Source: Lunularia cruciata (taxonomy: Eukaryota; Streptophyta; Marchantiopsida; Lunulariales; Lunulariaceae). From it: a stretch of DNA of 64,000 nucleotides. Under the pieces are notes generated by a model. That model had not been told where the DNA came from. It saw nothing but the letters and a program-made list of their open reading frames with translations, and did no database searches. The translations under genes were made by a program, and so were the position numbers. Numbering within the stretch: the first letter of the stretch is position 1; each line of letters starts with the position of its first letter. Below are positions 1 to 11,389 of this stretch, one piece after another. The stretch spans positions 53,483,493 to 53,547,492 of the forward strand of contig OX419759.1 of NCBI GenBank assembly GCA_948567375.1, in the 5' to 3' direction.

Positions 1-779
1 TGAAGGAGTAGTTCCACCTCAACATTATCGGGCAAAAATGCCACACATGGGTGGACCAGTACCGATGGAATTGGGCAACCTTTGATTCCGGGATGGAGGA
101 GCACGGCCACTTCAAGGAGAGCGGGGACGGGTAGAAGAACAAAGAGATGGAGTCCCACAAGGAGAAGGGACTTGAGGAGAACAACGCCGTTGTTCAATTG
201 TGGCCGTATTGGGCACATATCTACCAATTTTCGCACTCGTTTCCCTAGAGGCTCTTGGCCTTCATACATGCAATCTTTGAACAACATGGAGAGGCACATT
301 GAAGAGGAGGAGGTAGAAACCACTTCGGAAAACAAAGATTGCCAGTTAATGTACCTTGCGGCCTTACTGGCTCAATAAGGAAGCAGAGAAGTGAGGGAAG
401 GAAGAAGAATAATGTGCAAAGATCCCGAAAGGCAACCTCACAATTGATTGTTGTGAATGGAATCCTAGAAGGTAATCAAGTGAGAGTATTAATAGATCCA
501 AGAGCAACAGAGAATTTCTTGTCTTGCTCTGTTGCAATAAGATTGGGAATGGATCTAGAGAGAGATGGAAGTGAAGAAGTAGAGTTACTAAATGGGCAAA
601 TAGAGAGGATTGAATCATTACCTAGACGGGTAACCCTCTCTATAGGAGAATATCAGGAAGCAATTGAGTGGCGAGTGATACAATTAGCCCGTTATGATGC
701 AATTTTAGGCATGCCATGGATGGAGCAGTACAACCCAATGGTGGATTGGAGGAAGAAAGTAGTGAGAACCCACCAATGA
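1..779 (+). pseudogene. A1 gag C-terminus and protease, decayed
   Basis: A zinc-knuckle relic lies near 199-240, with the order C-x2-C-x4-H kept but the last Cys replaced by Phe, followed by the family tag PRGSWPS. From 339 a second frame gives an aspartic-protease-like stretch (VLIDPRATENFLS), in which the usual DSG active-site triad reads DPR, then a Ty3-type block ending in AILGMPWMEQYNP. The change of frame between gag and protease and the lost active-site Ser/Gly indicate a non-functional copy. Gag would form the particle and protease would mature the polyprotein. Confidence 0.85.
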
Positions 780-929
780 TCAATCATTGGGGTTAAAGAA
801 AAATCACACAGGCAAAAACTGCCTCTATATGTCATAGGAACGACAACTGTCTGTAAGACCAATAGATGTTTTATGGGTCTAATAAGAGAAGTCTAGAGTG
901 CACAACTTGCTGGAAAAATTCTTGAGAAA

Positions 930-3266
930 TTGAAGGATGTGGTGGATGAGTTTCAAGATGTCTTTCCCGATAATCTACCCTCAGGATTACCACCTAAAAA
1001 GCGAGTAGATCACAAAATAGAGACACTCCCGAGGAAGACACCTCCTTGTAAGGCCCCATATTGCCTATCACCTCATGAGTTGGAGGAGTGTAAGACTCAA
1101 ATTGAGGAGATGCTACAGAAAGGGTTCATCCAACCTAGCGTATCACCATATGGGGCCCTTGTCTTGTTTGTGAAGAAGAAGGATGATACAATGCGCATGT
1201 GCATTGACTATCGGGGTCTCAATCAGCAAACAGTGAAGAACAAATACCCCTTACCTCGCATGGATGACCTGTTTGATCAACTCCATGGAGCGAGATACTT
1301 CACCAAATTAGACTTGTGGAGCGGTTATAATCAAATCTGAATTGCAGAGGAGGATGTGTACAAAACTGCCTTTCGAACCAGGTATGGCCACTTTGAGTAT
1401 CTTGTGATGCCTTTTGGCCTCACCAATGCGCCTGCCACTTTCATGAGCCTAATGAATGACATATTTTGTCCATACTTGGATAAGTCTGTTATCATCTTCT
1501 TGGATGATATCTTAGTATATAGTAGCATGATGATAGAACACAAACAACATCTACGAGAGGTCCTCCAGATTCTAAGACAGAATCAGTTGTACGCCAAAAT
1601 CTCAAAGTGTGAGTTTGGCAAGTCTGAAGTAGACTACTTAGGGCATAGAATAAGTGCAGAGGGCATTCAAGTATTGAAAAATAAAATAGAGGTCATTCAA
1701 AAATGGAGTGCCCCAAAAGATCAGACTCAACTTAAGAGCTTCTTGGGGTTGACGGGATTCTATCGTAGATTTGTCGAGGACTTCTCCAAGGTTGCACAGC
1801 CTTTAACGGCACTACTTGGCAAGGGGAAGAAGTGGACATGGGGAACTGCACAAGAGTTGGCCTTTCAAGAATTGAAGGTCGCCTTGCTACATGCACCAAT
1901 CTTGAAGTGGTATGACCGAAAACGTCCAATCAAGTCGGCTACAAATGCATCAGGTGTAGCAATAGGAGCAGTCCTACAACAAGAGTGGCATGACGGATGG
2001 CATCCAATTGCATATTTCTCTCGAAAGTTGTTACCGACAGAGCGGAACTACCACACTACAAAACAAGAAGAGCTGGCCATCGTTCTAGCAACCAAGCATT
2101 GGAAGCACTACATGGGCGAGAAGGCATTTGTAGTAGAGATACACTACAAACCTCTAGTCTACCTCGAGACGCAGAAGGATCTATCTCATCGCCAAATTTG
2201 GTGGGCAAAGTGGCAAAAACACTTCAACATGACAATCACCTACATGGAAGGTAAGAAACAACTCGCAGATGCATTCACCCGTATGCCAATGGCCAACAAC
2301 TTGGTGGCAAAGGTTAAGATTAACCTTGAATTCTGGCAAGAGATTCTAGCTGCTACAAAAACTGATCCACAGATTGTAGAAGCGCAATCGTCCAAAGGTA
2401 TCACCAGCATCCAAGGACTCACCTTTCAAGATGGCAGATTATGGATCCCAAATGTCCCAGACTTACGCACCACCATTCTAGCGGAATGTCATGATTCGGC
2501 CATTGCAGCTCATGTCAAAGTAGATAAGACCTTGGATGCAGTCAAGCGCCATTACTATTGGCCCAAGATGAGCAACGACGTGATGGACAATGTGCGTAGC
2601 TGCCTACTTTGTCAACAAAACAAAGCTTCTAATCAAGCTCATGTAGGGCTCCTTCAACCTCTCTCCACTCCTACCCAACGTTGGGAACAAGTGAGTATGG
2701 ATCTCGTCTACGAATTACCCAAGACCACCTTAGGGTTTGACTCCATTGTGGTTTTTGTGGACCGGCTCAGCAAAATGATTCATGTACGCCCTACCACCAA
2801 GGAGGTGACCGCTCCACAACTAGCTCAATTATACTTAGATGCAGTCTTTGCTCACCATGGCTTGTCTAGAGTATTCATCACCAATAGAGGCACCCAATTC
2901 ACCAATTTGTTTTGGCAAACACTCTTTGGTTTCTTCAAAACCAAGTTGGCCATGTCTACAGCTTACCACCCACAAACAGATGGCCAAACAGAGCGGGCAA
3001 ATCGCACGATTGAAGACATGTTACGCGGCTTCACCTTAGAAGAGCAAGAGAGGTGGGACACCCTACTACCGTTGGTGGAATTTTCTTACAACAATTCAGT
3101 GAATGCCTCCACCCAGGTCACTCCGTTCTTCCTCATGTATGGTAAGCATCCCTTCACACCTTCTAGCTTGATGAAGATCCGTCCAGTGACTACCAAGGTT
3201 GATGCAATCAACACATTTGTTTCTAGAATCCAACAAGGTGTGGAGAGCGCCAAGCACAGGTTATAG
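930..3266 (+). pseudogene. A1 reverse transcriptase, RNase H and integrase, interrupted
   Basis: RT starts near 930 ([16 protein letters not shown]), continues through [20 protein letters not shown], and meets a TGA at 1338-1340 inside the SGYNQI block, where related copies have a sense codon. It resumes with the catalytic FLDDILVYS near 1500. RNase H follows, with TNAS where active relatives have TDAS and HYKPL where they have DHKPL, so two catalytic acids look lost. Integrase has an HHCC zinc domain (CLLCQQNKA), the first Asp in SMDL, and ITNRG where ISDRD is usual, so the second catalytic Asp is Asn. The reading stops at 3266. Pseudogene by several independent lesions. Confidence 0.92.
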
Positions 3267-3770
3267 ATTGCACAAAATTGACAAAAGCAGTATGCTGATG
3301 CACACCATTGGCACATGGAGTTCAATGTTGGGGATCAAGTGTGGCTATCGACAACCAACCTCACATTAGTTGGATCTCGTAAGCTCAAATCTCGTTTTAT
3401 TGGGCCTTTCTCGATTCTTCGTGTCGGCGCTGTGGCCTATCACCTTGAGCTACCACCACACATGAAGATCCATCCAGTGTTCCATGTCTCCCTACTACGC
3501 AGATATGCTCCCCGATCAGGCCAAGGTCCTTCCACACATGACATTCGACCTTGTCCGACACTCATTGATGGCACAGAGGGATATGAAGTGGATCGGATTC
3601 TCCAAAAACGCATGCGTGGTACTCGCCATCCGCGGGTGGAATATCTAGTACAATGGAAAGGTTACCTCCTCTATGAAGCAACTTGGGAACCCGCTGCCAA
3701 TTTGGCACATGCACCGGTGTTGGTACAAGCATTTGAGCAACAATTGCACAACGAGGACGTTGCATCTTAA
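3267..3770 (+). pseudogene. A1 integrase C-terminus and chromodomain
   Basis: After stops near 3264-3280 the frame from 3315 covers the integrase C-terminal GPY/F-like region (FIGPFSILRVGAVAYHLELP) and a chromodomain at about 3580-3740 (YEVDRILQKR, then YLVQWKGYLLYEATWEP). The aromatic positions used by chromodomains to read methylated histone tails are present. In chromoviruses this domain directs integration into heterochromatin, which fits the nested insertions here. TAA at 3768-3770 is followed at once by the polypurine tract. Confidence 0.9.
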
Positions 3771-3783
3771 AAGGAAGGAGGTC
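3770..3783 (+). other. A1 polypurine tract
   Basis: The purine run AAAGGAAGGAGGT lies directly upstream of the LTR start TGTAATACC, the expected site for plus-strand priming. Confidence 0.75.
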
Positions 3784-4493
3784 TGTAATACCAAGGGTTA
3801 GCCATATGATCTAGATGTGAAATTTGGTTTGGTAACTTCTGGAATGATGTTATACATGATGGTCAAAATAGATCAGATAGAAGTATCACCAAAAGAGTAC
3901 TTCTACAAATAGTGCAGAAATCGAAATAGACTTGAGAACCTTAGAACCAATAGCTAGACATATGATTTAAAGGTGAGAATTGGTTTGGTAACATCTGGAA
4001 GAATGTTACACATGATGGATTAAACATATCAGAAAGAGGTATCACCAAATGGGGACTTCTACTAATAGAGTAGGAACCGAAATATGCTTGAAATCTTGGA
4101 AGGCAATTTTGGAGGCCTAAACGGATGGGTTAGGCCTTGAAAATGTGCATAAACCCTCCCCCTTGCTTTGTCTCATTGAGAGCTTTCCAACGGTACCTTA
4201 CTCATGTGATTCTGAGATTCCTACAAGAAGATTCCCTAAAAGATTCCCTCTAGTCAAAGCTTGTTTGACCAACCAGATAGGACCTAGACCAGGCAGGTCA
4301 CCCATCCAAGTAAGTAATCCAAGGGTGGAGGTTGCTGACATGTCACCTATCTGTGTCCCTAATCCTATGGTGGAGCTTCCTTGGAGGAGATCCTCTTTGT
4401 CTATATAATAAAGAGAAGGTGCTCCCTTGGGGCATCGAATGTTTGAGTGTGCAATCTGTGTTTTCTCTCTTCTCTTGTCCTTGGAGTATTACA
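3784..4493 (+). repeat. A1 3' LTR, two-unit type
   Basis: This 710-base LTR begins TGTAATACC and ends GAGTATTACA, an 8-base terminal inverted repeat. The U3 part holds two tandem, diverged copies of a unit of about 155 bases (starting near 3797 and 3950). A TATA-like TATATAA is at 4403-4409. The boundary is firm because B1 integrase coding sequence resumes at 4494. Confidence 0.93.
4403..4409 (+). promoter_or_regulatory. TATA box of A LTR
   Basis: TATATAA lies about 85 bases before the LTR end. The same motif is kept in other A LTRs, for example near 9734 and 12205, as expected for the LTR promoter. Confidence 0.5.
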
Positions 4494-5526
4494 ATATTGT
4501 GGATGCTCCAACCTTGGTGTAACTCTATTTGATAATATATTCAAGAATCATGGGATGCCATGTGTACTCATCTCCGACCGTGATCCTCACTTCATCGGAA
4601 AGTTTTGGCAAGCCCTCTTCCAGATGCTTGGCACCAAACTTGCTTTGTCCACAACCTATCATCCTCAAATTGATGGACAAACTGAATGTGAAAATCGCAC
4701 CTTGGAAGATATGCTTTGTGCCTTTGTTAGCATTCACCATAGCAATTGGGATGAATGTCTTGCAGTTATGGAGTTTGCATACAACAATTCTAAACATGCA
4801 AGCATCGGATTCTCTCCTTTCTTTCTCAATTTTGGCCAAGATTCACTTGTCCCAGATTTTCTTCTTACTCCTCCTCCGTCTCAAGTCCCTCATACTTCAA
4901 CCTTCTTGACCACCATATCTAAATCTCTCCAACAAGCAAACTCTCACCTCCTTGTTACTAAGAATTGTCAAAAACAATATGCGGACCACCATCGTCATGA
5001 CCTCACCTTTGAAGTTGGTGATAAAGTTATGCTATCCCCTAGTAGTCTACCTCTCCCACTTGATACCCAAGTTTGTAACCTTGCCCCTAATTGGATAGGA
5101 CCTTTTGATGTCACCCAAATTGTCTCTCTTGTTGCTTCTCGACTTGCCTTGCCTTCTCATATGTGTATCCATCCTATCTTTCATGTTTCCAAGTTGAAAC
5201 CCTTTGTTCCTAACCCCTCTTCTTTTTCCTCTCGAGTCCAAACTCCTCCTCCTCCTCCTCTTATCCTTATCAATGATCATGAGGAGTATGAAGTTGATAG
5301 TATCCTTGCACGTCGCCACATCCAACGAGGATGCCGACAACATACGGAGCACAAGGTCCTTTGGAAAGGGTATCCTCTTCATGATGCCACATGGGAACAT
5401 CTTTCTCACCTTCAAAATGCACAAACGGCTATCCAGGAGTTTGAAGCTTCAATGGCAACGAGGACGTCACTAACTAGAGATGGGGGAATATGTAACAATA
5501 TGGAGTTGAGCAATGTAGTTAGTTAG
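4494..5526 (+). pseudogene. Chromovirus B1 integrase core, C-terminus and chromodomain, 5' cut by A1
   Basis: The reading matches residues from about 835 to the end of the intact B2 pol at 34296-37829: VLISDRDP, then [21 protein letters not shown] with the integrase Asp and Glu, then a chromodomain near 5280-5400 ([28 protein letters not shown]). A one-base shift and TAA lie near 4520-4525. The upstream part is separated by the A1 insertion. As in B2, the stop codon (5524-5526) lies inside the 3' LTR. Confidence 0.92.
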
Positions 5527-5879
5527 GCTAACGAGATAGAGAATAAGCCAAATTAACCTAGAATATTCTAGAAGTATCTAAGAAGCTTCTTGGGAAGCTT
5601 CCCAGCTAGTTAAATTGCACCCCAAGCAAGTAATTTCTAACTAGCTTACCTTGCATGCCAAGTAGGCGGCTTTTAGAAAGAAGCTTCCTAGTTAACTTGG
5701 CTTGCATTCTAAGAAAGTGGCTCAAGGAAACTTCTTGAGAAGCTTCTCAAGGGCTTTGTATGCTACCAATAAATATCAAAGCCAAAGCTCATGCTAGGCA
5801 TTTGGAGTTTTCCCTCATTCAAGCGTCCCAATGTGAGCTTCCATTCTCCTATTTCTCTCCTCGGTCTTGGTCTTTTACA
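5491..5879 (+). repeat. B1 3' LTR
   Basis: The LTR runs from TGTAACAATATGG to GTCTTTTACA and is preceded by the polypurine tract TGGGGGAATA (5481-5490). It is about 390 bases and matches the B2 LTRs, which run in the opposite orientation. It contains GAATATTCTAGAA at 5561-5573 and several GAAGCTTC blocks, so heat-shock-element-like spacing is kept. The flank from 5880 is a C-type LTR, which B1 entered. Confidence 0.92.
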
Positions 5880-6451
5880 CCAAGAATCAAGACATTGTTC
5901 ACCAGAGAACTCAATGAGAGAGAGATAGTTGCAAATGAAAAGATGATGAGAACTTCCTTGCCCATTGTTTATATACTTGTGAAATAGTAACACACTAAAG
6001 TTATTATTCACCAAAGTGACTCAAGTTACTAGGCTAAAAGTCAAGTAAAGTCAAAAAGTATAAAGGAATATCCATCCACATGGGTATATTACACTAAGCA
6101 TGTGATCTTATCTTGACCTAACCACTAAGTCAAGGATTCCTTCACATGGGCTATCCTTGGACTATAGAAGAATCCAAAAAAAGGGCTTGCGGGCCTAAGA
6201 GTTCTCAACTCGTTCCTCAAAGCCAAACACATAGGAATAATACCAAGTCAACACACTAGAATCCAAAATAGTGGTGCTCATCTTTTCTGCTTCCTCTAAC
6301 GTAAGGTCCTCACTATCTTAACTATGAATAACTTTAGCTAATCATGACTAATGTAGAACTATCCTTTATGTATATAAATAATATCTCTCAAGTACTTGTT
6401 ATACTAAGCTAAATATCACAATACTACACACATGCACAAATGAGTGTTATA
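5880..6451 (-). repeat. C-type LTR fragment interrupted by B1
   Basis: On the minus strand this matches the C LTR at 50764-51453. Shared blocks include the segment TTGAGTTCTCTAGTGA (slightly altered), the gene-like GAACTCTTGGGCCC region, and the LTR start, which reads TATAACACTCA on the minus strand at the 6451 end. The remaining part of the LTR lies beyond B1 and A1, outside the window. The right edge abuts A2 gag sequence, so C had inserted into A2. Confidence 0.85.
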
Positions 6452-6499
6452 GGTCATCCCAACTCAACATTATTGAGCTAAAACAAAACACTTTGGTGG

Positions 6500-7250
6500 A
6501 TGAGTTCCTATGGAATTAAGCAATATTTGATTCAGAGAATGAGGAGCACGACCGTCCCGAGGAGAACGGGGAATGAAGAAAAGAGAGATTGGGTCCCATT
6601 AGGAGAAGGGACTTGGGTAGAACAACATTGTTGTTACAATTGTGGTAGACTTAGGCACCTTGCCATCAATTGTCATACTTGTTTTCCTAGAGGCTCTTGG
6701 CCTCCATAAAGGTAATCTTTGAACAACATAGAGAGAAGAATTGAAGAAGTGGATGTGGAAATCACCTAAGAAAATAAAGATCACTAGTAAATGTACCTTG
6801 TGGCCTTACTGGCTCAATGGAAAAGCCAAATAGTGGGGGAAGGAAGAGGACGAGTGTGAAGAGATTAAGAAAGACAAGCTCACAATTGATTGTTGTAAAT
6901 GGAATCGTAAAAGGCAATCAGGTGAGAGTATTGATAGACCCTAAAGCAACATAAAATTTCTTCTCTTGCTCTATTGCAATAAGGTTGGGAATGGATCTAA
7001 AGAAGAGTTAGAATGAGGAAATAGAAATATCTAATGGGTAGAAATAGAGGATCCAATTGTTACCTAAAAAGGTAACACTCTCTATAGGAGAGTATCAAGA
7101 AGAAATTGAGTAGCAAGTGATACGGTTAGCTCGTTATGATGCAATCCTTAGTATGTAGTGGGTGGAGCACTACAATCCCACGGTCAATTAGAGAAGAAGA
7201 GTAGTGAGTACTTGCCAATGGAAGATCATTGGAATTAAATAGAGAGCACA
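6500..7250 (+). pseudogene. A2 gag zinc knuckle and protease relic
   Basis: An intact CCHC knuckle (CYNCGRLRHLAINC) lies near 6633-6674, followed by the family tag PRGSWPP. A1 lacks the last Cys of this knuckle, so A2 is better preserved at this point. The protease region near 6900-7180 is recognisable only by collinearity with A1 and has several stops. Confidence 0.75.
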
Positions 7251-7380
7251 TAAGCAAGAATTACCACTATATGTCATAAGGACAATAGTTATCTATAAGA
7301 CAGATAGATGTTTCATAGGCCTAATAAGAGAAGTCCAAGGTGAACAACTTGATAGGAAAGTTCCTAAAAAATTAAGAGAT

Positions 7381-8068
7381 GTGGTCAATGAGTTTCAAGA
7401 TATTTTCTTGGATGACCTACCCTTAGGATTACCACCAAAAAGGAGAGTTGATCATAAAATTGAGATAATTCCTACAAAGACACCTCCTTGTAAGGCCTCA
7501 TATTGTCTATCACCTCATGATTTGGAAGAATGTAAGGCTCAAATCAAGGATATGTTGCAAAATGGATTTATCCAACCTAACATATCACCATATGGGGCTC
7601 CTATCTTGTTTGTGAAGAAAAAGGATGGTACAATACGCATATGCATTTACTATCAGGGCCTAAATCAACAAATGGTGAAGAATAAATACCCCTTATCTTG
7701 CATAGATGATCTATTTGATCAACTCAATGGAGCAAAACACTTTACCAAAATTGATTTTTGAAGTGGTTACAACCAAATCTGGATTTCAGAAGAAGACATC
7801 CAAGACTGCCTTTCAAATAAGGTATGGTCACTTTGAGTACCTAGTGATGCCGTTTGGCCTCTCCAATGCACTGGTCACTTTCATGAGTTTGATGAATGAC
7901 GTATTTTTTCTATACTTGGATAAATCTGTTTTTTCCCTAAATGACATCCTTGTCTATAGTAGGACAATGAGGAACACAAACAACATTTATAAGAAGTTCT
8001 CCAAATTTTATGACAAAACCAATTGTATGCCAAAATCTCAAAGTGTGAGTTTGGCAAGGCTGAAGTAG
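7381..8068 (+). pseudogene. A2 reverse transcriptase, broken
   Basis: RT motifs can be read across two frames: [25 protein letters not shown], shown here only by its start EFQDIFLDD, then [20 protein letters not shown], then [16 protein letters not shown]. The catalytic block is damaged, reading SLNDILVYS where FLDD is expected. A frame change occurs near 7755. No active enzyme is possible. Confidence 0.85.
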
Positions 8069-9087
8069 ACTAATTTGGGCATAGAGTAAGCATAGAAGGT
8101 ATCCAAGTATTAACAGAAAAAATAAAGGTCATTAAAAAATGGAGTGCTCCATAAGCTCAGACTCAACTCACAAGTTTCTTGAGATTGACGGAGTTCTATT
8201 GGCAATTTGTCAAAGACTTCTCCAAGGTAGCACAACCTCTAATGGCACTACTTGGCAAGGGGAAGAATTGTGTGTAGGGAACCAAACAAGAATTGGCCTT
8301 TCAACAATTGAAAGATGCATGCACCAATCTTGAGATGGTATAACCCATTATATCCAATCAAGTTGACTATAGATGCATCAAGCATAGCAATACAAGTAGT
8401 CTTACAACAAGAGTGGCATGATGGATTGTGTATTTCTCTTAAAAGCTATTACCAGTGGAATGTAACTATCACACCACCGAACGAGAAGAGTTGACCATTG
8501 GTAAACATTGCATTTACCCGAAAGCCTATAGTAAAAAATTTGGTGGTAGAAGTCAAGATGAACCTTGAATTTTAGCCAATAATTCTTACTGTCACAAAAA
8601 CTTACCCATTGATTATATGAGCTCAATCATCCAAAGGCATCACTAGTACCAAAGGACTTGCTTTTTGGGATGGTAGGTTATGTTTCCCCTAGACACGGCC
8701 ATTAGAACCACCATCCGAGTGGAATGTCATGGTTTTGCCATTGCAGGTCATGTAGGAGTGGACAATACCCTCGATGCAGCCAAATGCTATTATTATTGGC
8801 CCAAGATGAGCAATGATGTGATGGAGTATGTTCAAAGTTGCATACTTGATCAATAAAATAAAGCTCCCATAGGACTCCTTAAGCACTTTCCTACTCCTAC
8901 ACAATGTTGGGAACAAGTAAGCATGGATCAGGCTTGCAAATTGCCCAAGACCACCTTAGGGTTTGACTCTATTGTAGTATGTTTTGACTGCATTAGCAAA
9001 CTGATTCATGTGCATCCTACCACCAAGGACACAACTGCTCCACAATTAGCTCAATTGTACTTAGATTGTAGTCTTTTCTTACCATGG
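8069..9087 (+). pseudogene. A2 RNase H and integrase N-terminal half, decayed
   Basis: It is collinear with A1 but compressed by deletions. Around 8930-9080 the integrase block [13 protein letters not shown], then [18 protein letters not shown], is clear. The reading is cut at 9087 by a solo A LTR and resumes at 9826 after the duplicated CATGG. Confidence 0.8.
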
Positions 9088-9825
9088 TGTAATACCAAGA
9101 GTTAGCCATATGATCTAGATGTGAAATTTGGTTTGGTAACATCTAGAATGATGTTATACATGATGGTCAAAATAGATCAGATAGAAGTATCACCAAAAGA
9201 GTATTTCTACTAATAGTGCAGAAATCAAAATAGACTTGAGAACCTTAGAACCAATAGCTAGACATATGAGTTAAAGGTGAGAATTGGTTTGGTAACATCT
9301 AGAAGGATGTTACACATGATGGACTTAACAGATCAGAAAGAAGTATCACCAAAAGGGGACTTCTATAAATAGAGTAGGAACCAAAATATGCCTGAAATCT
9401 TTGAAGGCAATTTTTGAGGCCTAAACAGATGAATTAGGCCTCAAAAATGTGCAAATTCCCCCCCTACAAAGGAAAGGCTGGCCTTCCCTCCCCCCTGCTT
9501 TGTCTCATTGAGAGCTTTCCAATGGTACCTTACTCACGTGATTCTGAGATTCCTACATGAAGATTCCCTAGAAGATTCCCTCCGATCAAAGCTTGTTTGA
9601 CCAACCAGATAGGACCTAGACCAGACATGTCACCCATCCAAGTAAGTAATCCAAGGGTGGGGCTTGCTTAAATGTCACCTATCTGTGGCCCTAATCCTAT
9701 GGTGGAGCTTCCTTGGAGGAGATCCTCTTTGCCTATATAATAAAGAGAAGGTGCTCCTTTGGGGCATCAAATGTTTGAGTGTGCAATCTGTGTTTTCTCT
9801 CTTCTCTTGTCCTCGGAGTATTACA
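9088..9825 (+). repeat. Solo A LTR with perfect target-site duplication CATGG
   Basis: A 738-base two-unit A LTR (TGTAATACC to GAGTATTACA) is flanked by CATGG at 9083-9087 and 9826-9830. It splits the A2 integrase. No internal sequence is present, so this is a solo LTR formed by LTR-LTR recombination. Confidence 0.95.
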
Positions 9826-10163
9826 CATGGCTTGTCTCAAGTGCTCATCACGAATAGAGGCACTTAATTCACTAGTTTGTTTTGGAGAACACTCTTTGGT
9901 TTCTTCAAAAGAAAATTGCCATGTCTATGGCTTATCACCCATAAATCAATGGACAAACAAAGTGATCTAATTGCACAATTGAAAACATGCTCTGAGGCTT
10001 CATCTTAGAGGAGTAAGAAAAGTGATACACCTTACTCCCATTTGTGGATTTTTTGTACAAAAATTTAGTGAATGCATCCACACAAGCCACACCGTTCTTC
10101 CTCATGTATAGAGAGCATATTTTCACACCTTTGAGCTTAATGAAGATCCACCCAATGGATACC
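9826..10163 (+). pseudogene. A2 integrase, middle part
   Basis: It continues the integrase after the solo LTR. CTTGTCTCAAGTGCTCATCA matches A1 near 2860, and GAATGCATCCACACAAGCCAC matches near 3100. Stops such as TAA in CACTTAATTC and frame changes are frequent. Confidence 0.8.
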
Positions 10164-10784
10164 TGTAATACCAATAGCTAGACAAATGATCTCAAAATGA
10201 AATTTGGTTTGGTAACATTTGGAAGGATGTTATACATGATGGATTAAGTAGATCAAATAGAGGTATCACCAAAATAGTACTTCTACCAATAGGCCAAAAA
10301 CTGAAATATGCTTGGAAACTTTAGAATCAATAGCTAAGCATATGATCTAAAGGTGAAACTTGGGGTGGTGGCATATGGAAAGATGTTCTACATGAGGGAG
10401 AATGTAGGTGAGATAGAGGTATCACAAAAAGAGCACTTTTACTTATAGGGCAGAAGCCAAAATAGGCCTAAAAATGATACCTTGCCCATGTGATTCTGAA
10501 ATTCCTACAAGAATATTCTCTAGAAGATTCCCTTTGATCAAAGCCTGTTTGGCCAACTAGATGGGACTAAGACTGACATATCACCCATCCAAGCAAATAA
10601 TCTAAGGGTGGAGCTTGCTGATAGGTAACCTATCCATGTACCTAATCCTATTGTGGAGCTTCCTTGGAGGAGATCCTCTTTGGCTATATTATAAAGAGAA
10701 AGTGCTCCTTTGGAGCATCAAAGGATTGAGTGTGAAACTTGTGTTTTCTCTCTTGAAGAGTTCTCTCATCCTTGGAGTATTACA
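10164..10784 (+). repeat. Solo A LTR with perfect target-site duplication ATACC
   Basis: The LTR runs from TGTAATACC to GAGTATTACA, 621 bases, flanked by ATACC at 10159-10163 and 10785-10789. It has two U3 units but lacks the segment that follows them in other A LTRs (the GGAGGCCTAAAC region), so it carries an internal deletion. Confidence 0.95.
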
Positions 10785-11389
10785 ATACCAAGGTAGATGT
10801 TGTCAACACTTTTGTTTATAGAATCCAACAAGGAGTGGAGAATGCCAAACACAAGTTGCAGATAAACCAAAATCAATAAAAAAAAACTATGAAGATGCAC
10901 ATCATTGGCACATGGAGTTCAATGTTGGGGATCAAGTCTAGCTATCAACAACCAACCGCATGTTAGTTGGTCCTTGCAAGATCAGACCTTGTTTTATTGA
11001 TTTATTAGCTTTCCCTATCCTTTGTTGCATTGGCATAGTGGCCTATCACCTCGGACTACTACCACATATGAAGATCAACCCAATATTTCATGTTTCCTTA
11101 TTACGCCAATATGCTCTCTAGCCGCCCCACTTCTCTTCCATACAAGAAAGTTGACCTTGTCCAACACTTCTTGATGAGGTGGAGGAATATGAGGTCAAGC
11201 ATATTCTCCAAAAATGCATCCGTAGTACTCGCCATATGCGTGTGGAATATTTGGTACATTGGAAAAGGTACCCATTATATGAGGCAACATGGGAGCTAGC
11301 AGCCAATTTGACCAATGCACCGGTGTTAGTGAAAGCTTTTGAGCAACAACTTTGCAATGAGGACGTTGTGTCTTAAAAGGGGAGAGGTT
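10785..11389 (+). pseudogene. A2 integrase C-terminus and chromodomain
   Basis: The reading resumes after ATACC. The chromodomain at about 11179-11330 is still open (YEVKHILQKC, then YLVHWKRYPLYEATWELA). The TAA after GACGTTGTGTCT leads into AAAAGGGGAGAGGT, a polypurine tract, and the 3' LTR. Confidence 0.85.

Larger units (their letters stand above)
1..4493 (+). mobile_element. Ty3/gypsy chromovirus A1, 3' part, truncated by window edge
   Basis: Domain order gag zinc knuckle, protease, reverse transcriptase, RNase H, integrase, chromodomain, polypurine tract and 3' LTR is that of a chromovirus. The 5' LTR and most of gag lie outside the window. The element is inserted in the integrase region of chromovirus B1, because the B1 reading resumes directly after the LTR end at 4493. 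The coding part is dead: it has in-frame stops, frame changes and altered catalytic residues. Confidence 0.93.

Noticed and set aside
4525-5424. Minus-strand open frames across B1 integrase and chromodomain
   Set aside because: Mirror frames of a real coding strand; the plus strand carries the integrase and chromodomain motifs.
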